Shown piece by piece: positions 8,785-18,149 of a stretch of DNA of 64,000 bases. The DNA is taken from assembly GCA_003762615.1 (NCBI GenBank), contig RIAZ01000012.1, positions 62,001 through 126,000 of the forward strand, in the 5' to 3' direction. Position 1 is the stretch's first letter. Each line of letters opens with the position of its first letter. The position numbers and the translations under genes were made by a program. This stretch comes from Muribaculaceae bacterium Isolate-037 (Harlan) (lineage in GTDB: Bacteria; Bacteroidota; Bacteroidia; Bacteroidales; Muribaculaceae). The notes beneath the pieces are model-generated. The model was not told the origin of the DNA. It did no database searches and worked only from the letters and a program-made list of their open reading frames with translations.

Positions 8785-8910
8785 ATGGAAGCCAAAGTCA
8801 ATCTTTTTGATGAATCAGATGTCTGTGCAATCTATTCTATCCAATTCACTTCAAAGAGCATTCCAGAGTTCCAAATATTTTTGGAACGATTTGAAGCAAA
8901 TTTAGAATGA
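8785..8910 (+). CDS. Small unknown protein upstream of the XRE regulator
   Basis: A 41-aa reading frame starting MEAKVNLFDESDVCAIYS and ending ERFEANLE. Its stop overlaps the next ATG as ATGA, which suggests coupled translation, and a TAnnTTTG promoter lies just upstream. I do not recognise a family. It occupies the place of a toxin in many toxin-antitoxin pairs, but is too short for a RelE/HigB fold; it may be a small partner protein. Confidence 0.5.
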   Translation: MEAKVNLFDESDVCAIYSIQFTSKSIPEFQIFLERFEANLE

Positions 8911-9173
8911 TACATAATCCGGTTTTACAAAGAAGTATTTCACGGCTGTCGCCTGAAAGCATAGAGCATTCTCGGTTGGCATTTGATGTGTCAGACCGTA
9001 TAGCTGCCATTCTAAAAAAGAAAGGCATGACCCAACATGATCTTGCAAATGGTCTTGGGAAAAGTGATGCTGAAGTTTCCAAATGGCTGGGAGGCACACA
9101 AAACTTCACATTAAAGACAATTGCTATGATTCAATCTTTCCTTGGAGAAAACTTAATTGTTGTTCCTCGCTAA
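8907..9173 (+). CDS. XRE-family helix-turn-helix protein, antitoxin-like
   Basis: An 88-aa cytosolic DNA-binding protein with one HTH_3/XRE domain at residues about 30-80: KKGMTQHDLANGLGKSDAEVSKWLGG is split over the helix-turn-helix, followed by NFTLKTIAMIQSFLG. Such single-domain proteins usually autorepress a toxin-antitoxin operon. Here it overlaps a 41-aa gene upstream and is followed after 6 bases by a 56-aa gene, and no intact toxin is evident nearby. Confidence 0.75.
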   Translation: MIHNPVLQRSISRLSPESIEHSRLAFDVSDRIAAILKKKGMTQHDLANGLGKSDAEVSKWLGGTQNFTLKTIAMIQSFLGENLIVVPR

Positions 9174-9179
9174 TATTTA

Positions 9180-9350
9180 ATGACTAATAAGTATATGCAC
9201 ACAAATAATCATCAAATAGTTGATTATGACATTCTGCTACCAGTTGAATTTGAAACTGTACTAAAAGCATTTCGTCAGGTTAAGAAAATTCAAGAAGGGA
9301 CCATTAAAACTCGCAATGTAAATGAATTATTGAGTGAATATGAATGTTGA
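9180..9350 (+). CDS. Small antitoxin-like protein
   Basis: A 56-aa frame (MTNKYMHTNNHQIVDYDILL then VEFETVLKAFRQVKKIQEG) starts 6 bases after the XRE gene. Its end overlaps the start of another frame at 9340 (ATGAATG). Size, charge and the coupling to a following toxin-like start suggest an antitoxin, but I cannot name its family. It could also be a chance frame. Confidence 0.4.
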   Translation: MTNKYMHTNNHQIVDYDILLPVEFETVLKAFRQVKKIQEGTIKTRNVNELLSEYEC

Positions 9351-9390
9351 GATTCTTACCACAGAAGACTTTGACCTAACCTCTTATTAA
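9340..9390 (+). pseudogene. Stub of a possible RelE/ParE-type toxin gene
   Basis: The 16-codon frame MNVEILTTEDFDLTSY overlaps the end of the 56-aa antitoxin-like gene by 11 bases, as toxins do. Its first ten residues resemble the start of small RelE/ParE-like toxins. It then stops 11 bases before the DUF3237 gene. The likely reading is a toxin gene lost by deletion; it could also be meaningless. Confidence 0.25.
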
Positions 9391-9401
9391 CCATTTATCA
9401 A

Positions 9402-9878
9402 ATGAGACTGATCATTTCTACAATCCTTTTGCTTGCATGTATCGCTGCAAGAGCCTCGGAGATCGACGATACTCCGAAAATGCAATTCATCATGGAGCTC
9501 TCTGTCAATATCGGAAGTCCGCTCCAAGTTGGCGATACCGGAAAAGGGAACCGCACAATCATCCCTATTACCGGAGGCACATTCTCAGGTCCGCAAATCA
9601 AGGGTACCGTAATACCGGGCGGTGCCGACTATCAGCTTTACGACAATACCCATAAGCGCAATAATCTGGAAGCCATATACTGCATACAGACGGATGACGG
9701 AGAATACATTCTTGTCAGAAACATCGGCATAGCCACCGACAGATACTTCTTCACATCGCCCGTATTCGAGGCATCATCCGACGGACAATATTCATGGCTC
9801 AACGAAGGGATATACATCTGCCGTCCTTCCGGATTCTCCGATAACACCATCCGTCTCAAAGTATGGGAAGCGCAATGA
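9402..9878 (+). CDS. Exported DUF3237 (UPF0311) family protein
   Basis: A 158-aa protein with an N-terminal signal peptide (MRLIISTILLLACIAARAS). The family signature is clear: GNRTIIPITGGTFSGPQIKG at about 48-67, then VIPGGADYQLYD and EYILVRNIGI. DUF3237 proteins form a small barrel and have no settled biochemical function. The signal peptide places this one in the periplasm or outside. It converges with the histidine kinase gene with only 15 bases between them. Confidence 0.8.
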   Translation: MRLIISTILLLACIAARASEIDDTPKMQFIMELSVNIGSPLQVGDTGKGNRTIIPITGGTFSGPQIKGTVIPGGADYQLYDNTHKRNNLEAIYCIQTDDGEYILVRNIGIATDRYFFTSPVFEASSDGQYSWLNEGIYICRPSGFSDNTIRLKVWEAQ

Positions 9879-9893
9879 AGGATTACGACCGAA

Positions 9894-11048
9894 TCACAGT
9901 CTGTAGATCAATGGCAACATTATGGTGAAAGTTGTCGAGCCGGGTTCAGACGCAACCTTTATGGAACCGCCATGCATGCTTATAATCTGACGCGATAGGC
10001 TCAGCCCTATGCCGGAACCACCGTTTTTGGTAGTGAAGAACGGCACAAAAATATTGTCGATTGCATCCGGACTTATCCCACTCCCGTTATCCCTTACAGA
10101 GATCAAGAAGATATGTCCCGGATGGTCTGACGTCGCACTGATTAAGATTTCAGGATTCTCGCCACACGCCTCCACAGCATTCTTGATAAGATTTATAAGC
10201 ACCTGCTCCACCTGATGACGGTCAATGCGGAGTTGCAGTTCCGGTTCCTCAATATTATAGGAAATATCAGGATAAAGCGACATGATACCCTCAAAAAGAT
10301 CCCTTACATAAGTCCACTCCGGCTTAGGGGTAGCCACACGCGACAACCTGCGATAGTTCTCAACAAAAGTCAATAATCCTCGGCTCCGGCGGTTGATTGC
10401 CCGCACTGCCATCTGCACGTCATCATCCAGACCGAGATTCTCCTCGCAAAGAGTATTGGAAAGGGATATGATCGGAGAGAGTGAGTTCATGATCTCATGC
10501 GTGAGCACGCTGACGAGCTTGCGCTGCGCCTCTATCTCATTCTGCTCCACAAGAAGATGCACATCCTCTATCGAATAGAGAAGCGTATCCTCCCCCTCCA
10601 CACGATGCTTCACCATAGATATCTTCAATCGAGTCTCACGTCCGCCGACGTTCAGCCCCAGCAATCTTGTCTGCCCCGGAGTAAGATTACGTAGTGACTG
10701 CGGCAACTCACTATTGACCGCCGCAAGCATGTCGAGGGAGGTTATCCTGAACCCGCAAAGGCTCTCGACCCCGGTCTTATTCATCCACAATACCTTACCC
10801 TCATTATCCGCCATGATAAGAGCCGTGCCTATAGTGTTGAGCATAGCCTCATATCTGCCATACAGACGCTCTTGATGCAGCAGTTCATTATGAAAATCAA
10901 CCACTACACCATTCATCTCCTCAGCCAATTCCCGTTCCTTACCACGCAATCCCTCCACCGGGAAACGCATGGAGAAATCCCTACTGCGTATCGCCATAAG
11001 CAGCGACCGCATACGCTCTAACGATCTATCAGCAAACCATCTCATCAC
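9894..11048 (-). CDS. Sensor histidine kinase, NtrB/NtrY-like, partner of the sigma-54 regulator
   Basis: A 384-aa kinase. Residues 1-60 look like a HAMP-type linker, about 65-165 a PAS-like domain (AMLNTIGTALIMADNEGKVL in part), then SVLTHEIMNSLSPI with phospho-acceptor His184, and a HATPase domain with NLIKNAVEA, DNGSGI, FFTTK and GSGIGLSLS. I see no transmembrane helix, so it is either cytosolic or lacks the membrane part of NtrY-type kinases. Its start overlaps the regulator gene by 4 bases (ATGA). Its target is probably the adjacent export operon. Confidence 0.88.
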   Translation of the reverse strand: MMRWFADRSLERMRSLLMAIRSRDFSMRFPVEGLRGKERELAEEMNGVVVDFHNELLHQERLYGRYEAMLNTIGTALIMADNEGKVLWMNKTGVESLCGFRITSLDMLAAVNSELPQSLRNLTPGQTRLLGLNVGGRETRLKISMVKHRVEGEDTLLYSIEDVHLLVEQNEIEAQRKLVSVLTHEIMNSLSPIISLSNTLCEENLGLDDDVQMAVRAINRRSRGLLTFVENYRRLSRVATPKPEWTYVRDLFEGIMSLYPDISYNIEEPELQLRIDRHQVEQVLINLIKNAVEACGENPEILISATSDHPGHIFLISVRDNGSGISPDAIDNIFVPFFTTKNGGSGIGLSLSRQIISMHGGSIKVASEPGSTTFTIMLPLIYRL

Positions 11049-12397
11049 AAACCGAATTTCTCAATCTTACGATAAAGGGCATATCGGGAAATCCCAAGCA
11101 GACCGGCAGCCTGCGACAGATTGCCGTTGCTCCTGTCAATAGCCTTAATTATCGCATCCTGTTCGAGGGCATCCAGATTAAGGGTCTCCTGCACCGTCCG
11201 CGTAGGCATGGTTTTTGAAAATTCTATATCCTCCTCCTCCAACACTCTTGAAGAAGCAAGTACTATCGCTCTCTCCACCACATGCTGCAACTCCCTGACA
11301 TTCCCCTGCCAAGAATGCCCGAGAAGCCGTCGGCGTGCCGACTCCCCTATCTCCACATCCTCCATCTTGTAGCGTCGGGTTATCATCCGGGCAAAATGAT
11401 TGGCGAGAAGAATGATATCCTCACCCCTCTCGCGCAACGGAGGAAGATGCAGCTCTATGGTATTTATACGATAGAGAAGATCCTGACGAAACTTCCCATC
11501 CGCCACCATCTGAAGAAGATCAGCATTCGTGGCGGCAAGCAATCGCACGTCAATCTTCCTGAGTTTATTTGAACCGAGCCGCGACATCTCCCTCTTCTCA
11601 ATCATGGTCAGCAACTTCTGCTGCACGCCTAAGGTGAGATTCCCTATCTCATCAAGAAATGCCGTGCCTCCGGCAGCCGTCTCCAGCCTCCCCTCCTTGG
11701 CATTGCGGGCATCCGTGAACGCACCTTTCTCATATCCGAACAGTTCGCTCTCAAACAATTGTTCCGGAACGGTGCCAAGGTCGATCGACACAAAAGGTCT
11801 ATCCGCCCGTGCTGAATGATAATGAAGCAGATGCGCCACAACGTCCTTTCCTGTGCCGTTCTCACCGGTGATCAGCACGTTGGCATCTGTAGCTCCGATC
11901 TTCTCTATCCTGCGTTTCAGAAGCTGCATCTGCGGCGACTCCCCTATCAGCACGGGCATATCCTCGCATGGTATTGCCGGAGCCGGATTATGGCGGGTGC
12001 GGCTCAACTGCACGGCACTCTCCACAATTCCTCTCAGTTTAGCATTATCCCACGGCTTCGGTATAAAGTCTATCGCACCCGACTTTATCGCCCTCACCGC
12101 CTTCTCGGTGTCGATATATGCCGTGATGAAGAGCACCACCGCCTTGCTATCCCTCTTCAATATGAAGTCAAGCCATCTGTAGCCCTCCTCCCCGCTACTT
12201 GCATTGCGGCGGAAATTCATGTCAAGGAGGATCACATCCGGATGAAAGGAATCCATAAACTCACCGATACGTTCCGGATCGGTGATTACGCGGATCCCCT
12301 CGACATGCTGCCGCAACAACATATTGAGTGACAACAGCACGTCCTCATTGTCATCCACAATCAGTATCTTTCCTCTCTTCTCTGTATTCTCTGCCAT
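11045..12397 (-). CDS. Sigma-54-dependent response regulator (NtrC family)
   Basis: A 450-aa protein with three domains. The receiver domain is 1-125, with acidic DD at 15-16, phospho-acceptor Asp59 in VILLDMNF and Lys112 in IPKPW. The AAA+ domain is about 145-385, with GENGTGKD, GAFTDA (the sigma-54 contact loop, here with D in place of the second G), GGTAFLDEIGNL and LRERGEDI. A Fis-type HTH closes it (NLSQAAGLLGISRYALYRKI). It activates RpoN-dependent promoters. A fitting promoter and palindrome lie upstream of the TolC gene at the head of the export operon, 8.5 kb away on the same strand. Confidence 0.92.
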   Translation of the reverse strand: MAENTEKRGKILIVDDNEDVLLSLNMLLRQHVEGIRVITDPERIGEFMDSFHPDVILLDMNFRRNASSGEEGYRWLDFILKRDSKAVVLFITAYIDTEKAVRAIKSGAIDFIPKPWDNAKLRGIVESAVQLSRTRHNPAPAIPCEDMPVLIGESPQMQLLKRRIEKIGATDANVLITGENGTGKDVVAHLLHYHSARADRPFVSIDLGTVPEQLFESELFGYEKGAFTDARNAKEGRLETAAGGTAFLDEIGNLTLGVQQKLLTMIEKREMSRLGSNKLRKIDVRLLAATNADLLQMVADGKFRQDLLYRINTIELHLPPLRERGEDIILLANHFARMITRRYKMEDVEIGESARRRLLGHSWQGNVRELQHVVERAIVLASSRVLEEEDIEFSKTMPTRTVQETLNLDALEQDAIIKAIDRSNGNLSQAAGLLGISRYALYRKIEKFGL

Positions 12398-12417
12398 ATA
12401 ATATCTCTTTTCGTCTA

Positions 12418-12425
12418 CAAAGATA
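12418..12425 (-). promoter_or_regulatory. Candidate promoter of the regulator-kinase pair
   Basis: TATCTTTG on the minus strand, 20 bases before the regulator ATG, fits TAnnTTTG. It gives the two-component genes a promoter of their own, apart from the export operon upstream. Confidence 0.5.
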
Positions 12426-12440
12426 ACACTTGGAGTTATT

Positions 12441-12650
12441 GTTTATTGTTTATGGTTTACGGTTTACGGTTTATGGTTTATGGTTTATGGTTTATGGTTT
12501 ATGGTTTACGGTTTACGGTTTATGGTTTACGAAAATCTTCGAATATTTTACATTAAACAAAATTTAATGACAATAAACGCCCTTAAACTTTAAACCATAA
12601 ACTTTAAACCATAAGCTTTAAACCATAAACTTTAAACCATAAACCATTTT
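12441..12650. repeat. Heptad repeat array forming a large imperfect palindrome
   Basis: About 90 bases of head-to-tail GGTTTAT/GGTTTAC heptads (12441-12530) face a mirror array of AAACCATAAACTTTA-type units (12582-12648). The 50-base core contains AAACAAAATTTAATGA. The core and heptads are a diverged relative of the repeat at 36055 and 59590. It separates the broken permease gene from the regulator promoter. Folding as RNA would give a long hairpin that could end transcription from either side. Confidence 0.8.
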
Positions 12651-12655
12651 AGACT

Positions 12656-14981
12656 TCAATCTTTCAGATATTCCGCCGGATCCACTCTCATGACTGCACG
12701 TATCTTCCATGCGATTGTGACAGCCACTACCACCAAGGTCAATACCACTGCCAAAAGATAGGTCAAAATCCAAATGGATCCGGAATTTGGTATGAAAGGC
12801 AGCATACACCATAAATAATTATTAATCAAAGCACACAATGGCAATGTGATTGCTATGGCTACTGACATTATCACCATGTACGTTCTGATGAAAATCATGC
12901 AGATCATCTTGCGGTTAGCACCGTTCAGCTTGCGCAACGCCATCTCCTTGCGTCTTCGTCGGGTATCGAGCGATACGCTCCCATATATGGTAGCCACGGT
13001 TGAGACGATACTCACAATTGACAAAATAAAGATTATAGACATCATGACCTTAATAACTATATATTTTGTAGCGAGGAATTGTATATACCTCTCCGATCCA
13101 ACGTCAACACGATCGGGCATAACCTCACGGATTGCATCATCCACGGCGATACGAGTAGCCTCTTCCGAACCAGCCTCCGGTTGGACTATGATATCATACG
13201 TATCTGCGAATGAATCCTGACACGTAATGATGATCGACATATCACGCGTCTCCTCAAACGGAAGTCTGTCGTATGTGCCCCGAATCTCATAATCATCATC
13301 TCCAAGACTCACTGTCTTCCCATTCCATCTCCCATTTCTTTCCAGCATATCCTTGAATTTCTCACTCACAACTACGTTTCTTTCAGGATTCACATTCTCC
13401 CCGCACTCGGTCACTTTCACTTCAAAAAATTTTTCCACGTCATCCTTCGTCTGATGATATTCCGTGTATGTATTATACCGTTCCATTATGTCATCCTTCT
13501 CCTCTATTTCATAGACGGTCATCATAGTGTAGAATCTGAAAGTCCCGTCGACACTCTTTATCCCTCTTATACGCTCGGCAATATTACGCATTTCATCCGG
13601 AGTGGTGGCATTTGGATTTACCCACAAACAACTTTCGTAGCGATAGACATCATCCGGAATACCCTTCTCCGCTTGTATACTATCTATCTGAAACATAAAA
13701 TATAATGTAACCCATATAAAAAGGATACTGACTGCAAGTTGCACCGTAATGCCGACGTTGCGCAGACGATGACTCGGTCTCGGCTTCATCCTCATTGCGA
13801 GGCATGTCTGATCCCTACGGATATGCCTTATCGTCAACAGAATCACAATCACGCCTATGAGCAGCAGGATAAGCGCGACAATTATGGTGATAGTTACGGT
13901 AGTGGAGATCTCCGGCTTAAACTCCTCAATAAATTTATCATAATTATCAATGATAAAGTCTGACAACAGGCAATCCAATATAATTGCCAACAAGGTTGAG
14001 AGCGCAAGCACTATCGCAACCTCACATAGAAAAAGCGCGAACAATCCGGAGGGTTTCCCTCCGCAACACGTGCGTACTGCTATCTCCCTCTCCCGTAAGC
14101 GGAATAATTGTATCTGCTGACGCAAATAGCCGGAGAATGAGACACACAGGAATAGAAACAGGAATAATATCACGCCGTCCCTTATAAGAATCGTCATAGT
14201 ATCGTCGTACATATCCGCAATAGTAGTCAGCCTCACTTTCAGATTCTAAAATCTCTCATTCAATTCTTTCTCCAGATTTTCAGACGAATACCCCTCCTTA
14301 AGAAGAATAAATACTTCAAAACAGTCATTAGGTTGGATATCTGTCTTCTTAAGATAGATCTGTTGCGTACGACCAAATATATTATTGGCACTAAAGTTTA
14401 CCACATCCTTTATCCTATATCTCTTTTCGGATTGCGAGTCACCTACGTAAGAGACAACATATAGGCTTTCTCCTATCGGATTTTTCTCTTTGAAAAGTTT
14501 CTCCGCCAATGGCTGTGTTATAACCACATCGTTATCCGAAAGAGCTTCCACCACATTTCCGGAATATGCGGATCTTTCGCCATAAAAAGTGAAGAATCCC
14601 GCATCTGTAGGCATACTTTCCGAGAGAAGTGATCGTTTCTCATCTGTGTCGGTTAAATTTGCGCTTACCATCACAGCACGACCACTCAACTCAAAATAGT
14701 GTATTGCAGAAGCGCACTTCAATTGCCGTCCGACAAGTTGTGACAGATCGATCTTCTCCGAGTACTAAAGAATTAGGATCTGAAGATCTCAACTTCACGA
14801 TTCTGTCAGAGTAAGGTTGACGCAAGATTGACAAGGGTTTTATTGTGAGCAGTATTGAAGCGATAACAGATAGCAACATCATACTGACTGCAATACTGCA
14901 CACGTTTATAACCGTCTGCGTCTTATATTTCAGAATATTTCTGACTGATATTTTAATATAATGCAGAATCATGACAATCAC
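12656..14981 (-). pseudogene. MacB/FtsX-type ABC permease broken by a frameshift and a stop codon
   Basis: Read together, three frames make one permease of about 775 aa, close to the 803 aa of its intact paralogue at 15738. The first piece (14981 to about 14760) holds the N-terminal helix. A one-base frameshift near 14755-14765 moves to the second piece, which contains the periplasmic-domain block DNDVVITQPLAEKLF. A TAG at 14246-14248 then interrupts the same frame that continues at once as VRLTTIADMY. The third piece has FtsX helices and the ending REIAVRTCCGG...MRVDPAEYLKD pattern. The gene overlaps the ATPase by 4 bases, so it was once the last gene of the export operon. Two sequencing errors could also explain it. 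Confidence 0.75.
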
Positions 14982-15652
14982 ATTTCAAGTTCCGAAACCA
15001 CATGTCCGTCAAAGAGCTTGACAATCCGGTTGGCATATCCGGCATCATGTTGAGAGTGAGTCACCATCACTATCGTGGTGCCCTCCTTGTGCAGTTCGGA
15101 AAGAAGCTGCATCACCTCCTCGCCATTCTTGGAATCAAGATTTCCCGTAGGCTCATCGGCGAGGATAAGTTTCGGATTAGATATCACGGCACGAGCTATC
15201 GCCACACGCTGCTGCTGTCCGCCCGACAACTGCGCCGGGAAATGACGGCTGCGGTGGGCTATATTCATACGCTCCATAGCCTTCTGCACTCTCTCTTTCC
15301 TCTCCCTCTTTCCGATTCCCATATAAAGGAGAGGCAACTCTATATTTTCCTCCACCGTCAGTTCATCAATAAGGTTGAAACTCTGGAACACGAATCCTAT
15401 CACGCCCTTCCGCAAATCAATACGGTCATTCTCCTTCAGGCTGCTGACGTCCTTCCCATCAAGAAGATACGTACCACCCGACGGGGTGTCAATGAGTCCG
15501 AGTATATTGAGCAATGTCGACTTGCCGCATCCGCTCGGACCCATTATCGCCACAAACTCTCCGACATTCACGTTCAGACTTATATTGCTGATAGCCCATG
15601 TCTCCACCTCTTCCGTGCGGAACACTTTCTTTATTTCCTTCACCTGTATCAT
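14978..15652 (-). CDS. ABC transporter ATPase, MacB/LolD type
   Basis: A 224-aa nucleotide-binding subunit. It has Walker [10 protein letters not shown] near residue 38, signature [14 protein letters not shown] and Walker [14 protein letters not shown], the last being the hallmark of the MacB/LolD/FtsE group. It drives the FtsX-type permeases encoded beside it by mechanotransmission and does not itself form a channel. It overlaps the following (broken) permease gene by 4 bases. Confidence 0.93.
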   Translation of the reverse strand: MIQVKEIKKVFRTEEVETWAISNISLNVNVGEFVAIMGPSGCGKSTLLNILGLIDTPSGGTYLLDGKDVSSLKENDRIDLRKGVIGFVFQSFNLIDELTVEENIELPLLYMGIGKRERKERVQKAMERMNIAHRSRHFPAQLSGGQQQRVAIARAVISNPKLILADEPTGNLDSKNGEEVMQLLSELHKEGTTIVMVTHSQHDAGYANRIVKLFDGHVVSELEM

Positions 15653-15737
15653 TTTCGTTAATTTTTAAGATATTATCAATCTGTTTTTATTTTAGTTTCT
15701 GTTCTGTTTTTTTGTTCAGTTTCTATTCGATTTCTGT

Positions 15738-18149
15738 TCAGTTTTCTTTTATAGCCTCAGCCTCTCCCGCACGGCTTGCCGCCAACGTCTGATGACCGAT
15801 CGTGATAAACACTATGGCCACCATCATCATGAATGTAAGCACCATGACATACCACGGGAAAGCGATATGCTCCATAAAACCTTCAAGCCAACGGGTCATC
15901 ACCACGAAAGAAACAACCGTCGCAATTATTGCCGCCACAACCAGCATTATTAGATACGTCCTGAAGAACATATTTGCAATCTGACGCGGCTTTGCTCCGC
16001 TTATTTTACGCAATGCTATCTCCTTACGTCTTTCACGGAGCGAAAGATTGAGGGTGGAATAGGCTGAGAATATACTTGTCAATATTCCACACACGGCAAT
16101 CGCCATCATCAGCTGCATCAGCATCCGCTCAGATGAGAGCATCTCATCGTATTCAGACTCCAGATCATTCGGCAAACTCGTCGTATATTGCCAAGCTCCT
16201 GCCTCACCTTCATGCTCATTTCTCCACGCCTCCTGCTCCTTATCAATTGCCGGAGTGACGAAATCCAGGAAGTCTTTCTTCATTCCGGGATGCAGTTTAA
16301 CGCAGAATCTACCGAAGTTATCGTAAGGATCAGTAGGTTCCTTGTATTCATACGCAGTGTACATTGCCGGAGCCGGTGTCTGGGTCGGTGGCACTATATA
16401 CAGATCTGCCATCACTCCGACCACATTATAGACCGTATTTTCATTATTGGCATACAGTGTCCTCCCTATCTGAGAACCACTACCCAACAACCGGCACGCG
16501 TTCTCATTAAGCATTATCTCATTCGTGCCCGGTTTCGGGTATCTTCCCTCTATCTTATTCATTTTCCAGAAATCAGATATCTTCTCTGAAATAGAGAGAA
16601 GATCAAGCGTCAATGGCTTATCCCCCCTCTTTTCCGACGGCGACACATCAAGAGTAGAATACGTGAATATGGGGTACACCGCCCGCGGACCGGATATATA
16701 ATCCTCAACATAAGGGGACTCAATCACACTCTTCTTTATCTCCGGAGTGATATTGAAGAAGGCAAATACATTCTCACGTTCAAATCCAAGTGCATTTGTA
16801 TGCGACAGGTATCGCAGTTGAAGCACCATGACTGACGAACATGCCACCATGACCATACACAACATGAATTGGATGACATTACCGATATTTTCAAGCCTTA
16901 CACTCCCACGTCGGGATGTGCGCCATTGCTGGATTGACCGGTTGCCATTATGAAGCACTACAAAGACAGTCACAGCCGATGAAACCAATCCCACAGCCAT
17001 AATGACCGCAAGATAGGCAGCCAACCGTAATATCACGGCATCCAACGACATGGATATCGAAGCATACCGCTGGAAAACGGGGGATAACAATATTATCACT
17101 ATGCCCCCCAAAAGGGCTGAGATCAGAAAAAGAATCAATGTGTCGAGCATGCTCAATGAGATGATATCACGCATGCCAGCCCCTAAAAGCCTGTGCATAG
17201 CCATATCGCGCTGACGCATACGCATGAAATTCAGAAGCATGATTATGTAGTTGGCAATAGCGCATGCCATAACCAGCAATCCGATCAGAAGGAATATCCT
17301 GACGTATTCAAGACTTATGGCATCCCGTTTATTCGGATAACGTGATTTCAGATCTGTCAGAGGCATCAGATCCTTATTCATGCTCATTTCAAACACCCTG
17401 TCATGATCTTCTGCCAACTTACTGATTTTTTGCTCCACCTCTTCAGCATCCGCTCCACGACGCAGCTTTATGAAAGTCACATGATTCAGTGGCATCTGAT
17501 GGAAATCCGTCACTGTCTGTGGTTTATCATAATACAGAATCGCATCACACCCGAACTGCGAGTTATCAGCCCAATCCGGTATCACGGCATATACCACGTA
17601 TTCCTCCATACTATCCGGATTTTGTCTGACCCTCACTTTACGACCTAAGGGATTATCACCACCGAAAATCTCTTTTGAGAGAGATTCCGTTATCATTACG
17701 TGATTCTCTTGCATCGTGATCGCCAAGCTGTTGACAGGTTCTATCCCAAACATGTTCACAAATGACGAATCAGCCAGATTCACGAAAATCTCCTTCTCTA
17801 TATCTTTATCAGTGGCTATCTTATACTTGTTGTCGTAATAATGCGAACTGTAGATCACTGCCGAGGATTCAATTTCCGGGATATTGGCAGAAAGCAGTTT
17901 CGCAAGATACGGGTCGCCATTATAGGTGGATATTCCCGACACCAACGCACTATTCTTCTCTCCCGGCACAAAGATACGCTCTGCATCCGGCACAAAATTT
18001 TCATAGCTCTCAATATCCCTTATCCACAAAAGAGAGAAAGCATAGCATGCCATTCCGACTGAAAGTCCGATTATGCAGATTAATGTCTGCAATTTATGCG
18101 AACGGTAGAACCTGTTCCAACCGATCCATCTTCTAAAGAATTTTTCCAT
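15738..18149 (-). CDS. ABC transporter permease, MacB_PCD/FtsX type
   Basis: An 803-aa inner-membrane protein. It has an N-terminal helix at about 20-42, a MacB-like periplasmic domain, helices around 285-400, then a second periplasmic domain and C-terminal helices. The FtsX block EIALRKISGAKPRQIANMFF lies near 715. This two-half architecture is typical of Bacteroidota export operons for antimicrobials, peptides or lipids. It overlaps the HlyD adaptor gene by one base. The 85-base gap after it holds a tract of TTTCTGTTC-like units, another short-unit repeat. Substrate unknown. Confidence 0.9.
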   Translation of the reverse strand: MEKFFRRWIGWNRFYRSHKLQTLICIIGLSVGMACYAFSLLWIRDIESYENFVPDAERIFVPGEKNSALVSGISTYNGDPYLAKLLSANIPEIESSAVIYSSHYYDNKYKIATDKDIEKEIFVNLADSSFVNMFGIEPVNSLAITMQENHVMITESLSKEIFGGDNPLGRKVRVRQNPDSMEEYVVYAVIPDWADNSQFGCDAILYYDKPQTVTDFHQMPLNHVTFIKLRRGADAEEVEQKISKLAEDHDRVFEMSMNKDLMPLTDLKSRYPNKRDAISLEYVRIFLLIGLLVMACAIANYIIMLLNFMRMRQRDMAMHRLLGAGMRDIISLSMLDTLILFLISALLGGIVIILLSPVFQRYASISMSLDAVILRLAAYLAVIMAVGLVSSAVTVFVVLHNGNRSIQQWRTSRRGSVRLENIGNVIQFMLCMVMVACSSVMVLQLRYLSHTNALGFERENVFAFFNITPEIKKSVIESPYVEDYISGPRAVYPIFTYSTLDVSPSEKRGDKPLTLDLLSISEKISDFWKMNKIEGRYPKPGTNEIMLNENACRLLGSGSQIGRTLYANNENTVYNVVGVMADLYIVPPTQTPAPAMYTAYEYKEPTDPYDNFGRFCVKLHPGMKKDFLDFVTPAIDKEQEAWRNEHEGEAGAWQYTTSLPNDLESEYDEMLSSERMLMQLMMAIAVCGILTSIFSAYSTLNLSLRERRKEIALRKISGAKPRQIANMFFRTYLIMLVVAAIIATVVSFVVMTRWLEGFMEHIAFPWYVMVLTFMMMVAIVFITIGHQTLAASRAGEAEAIKEN

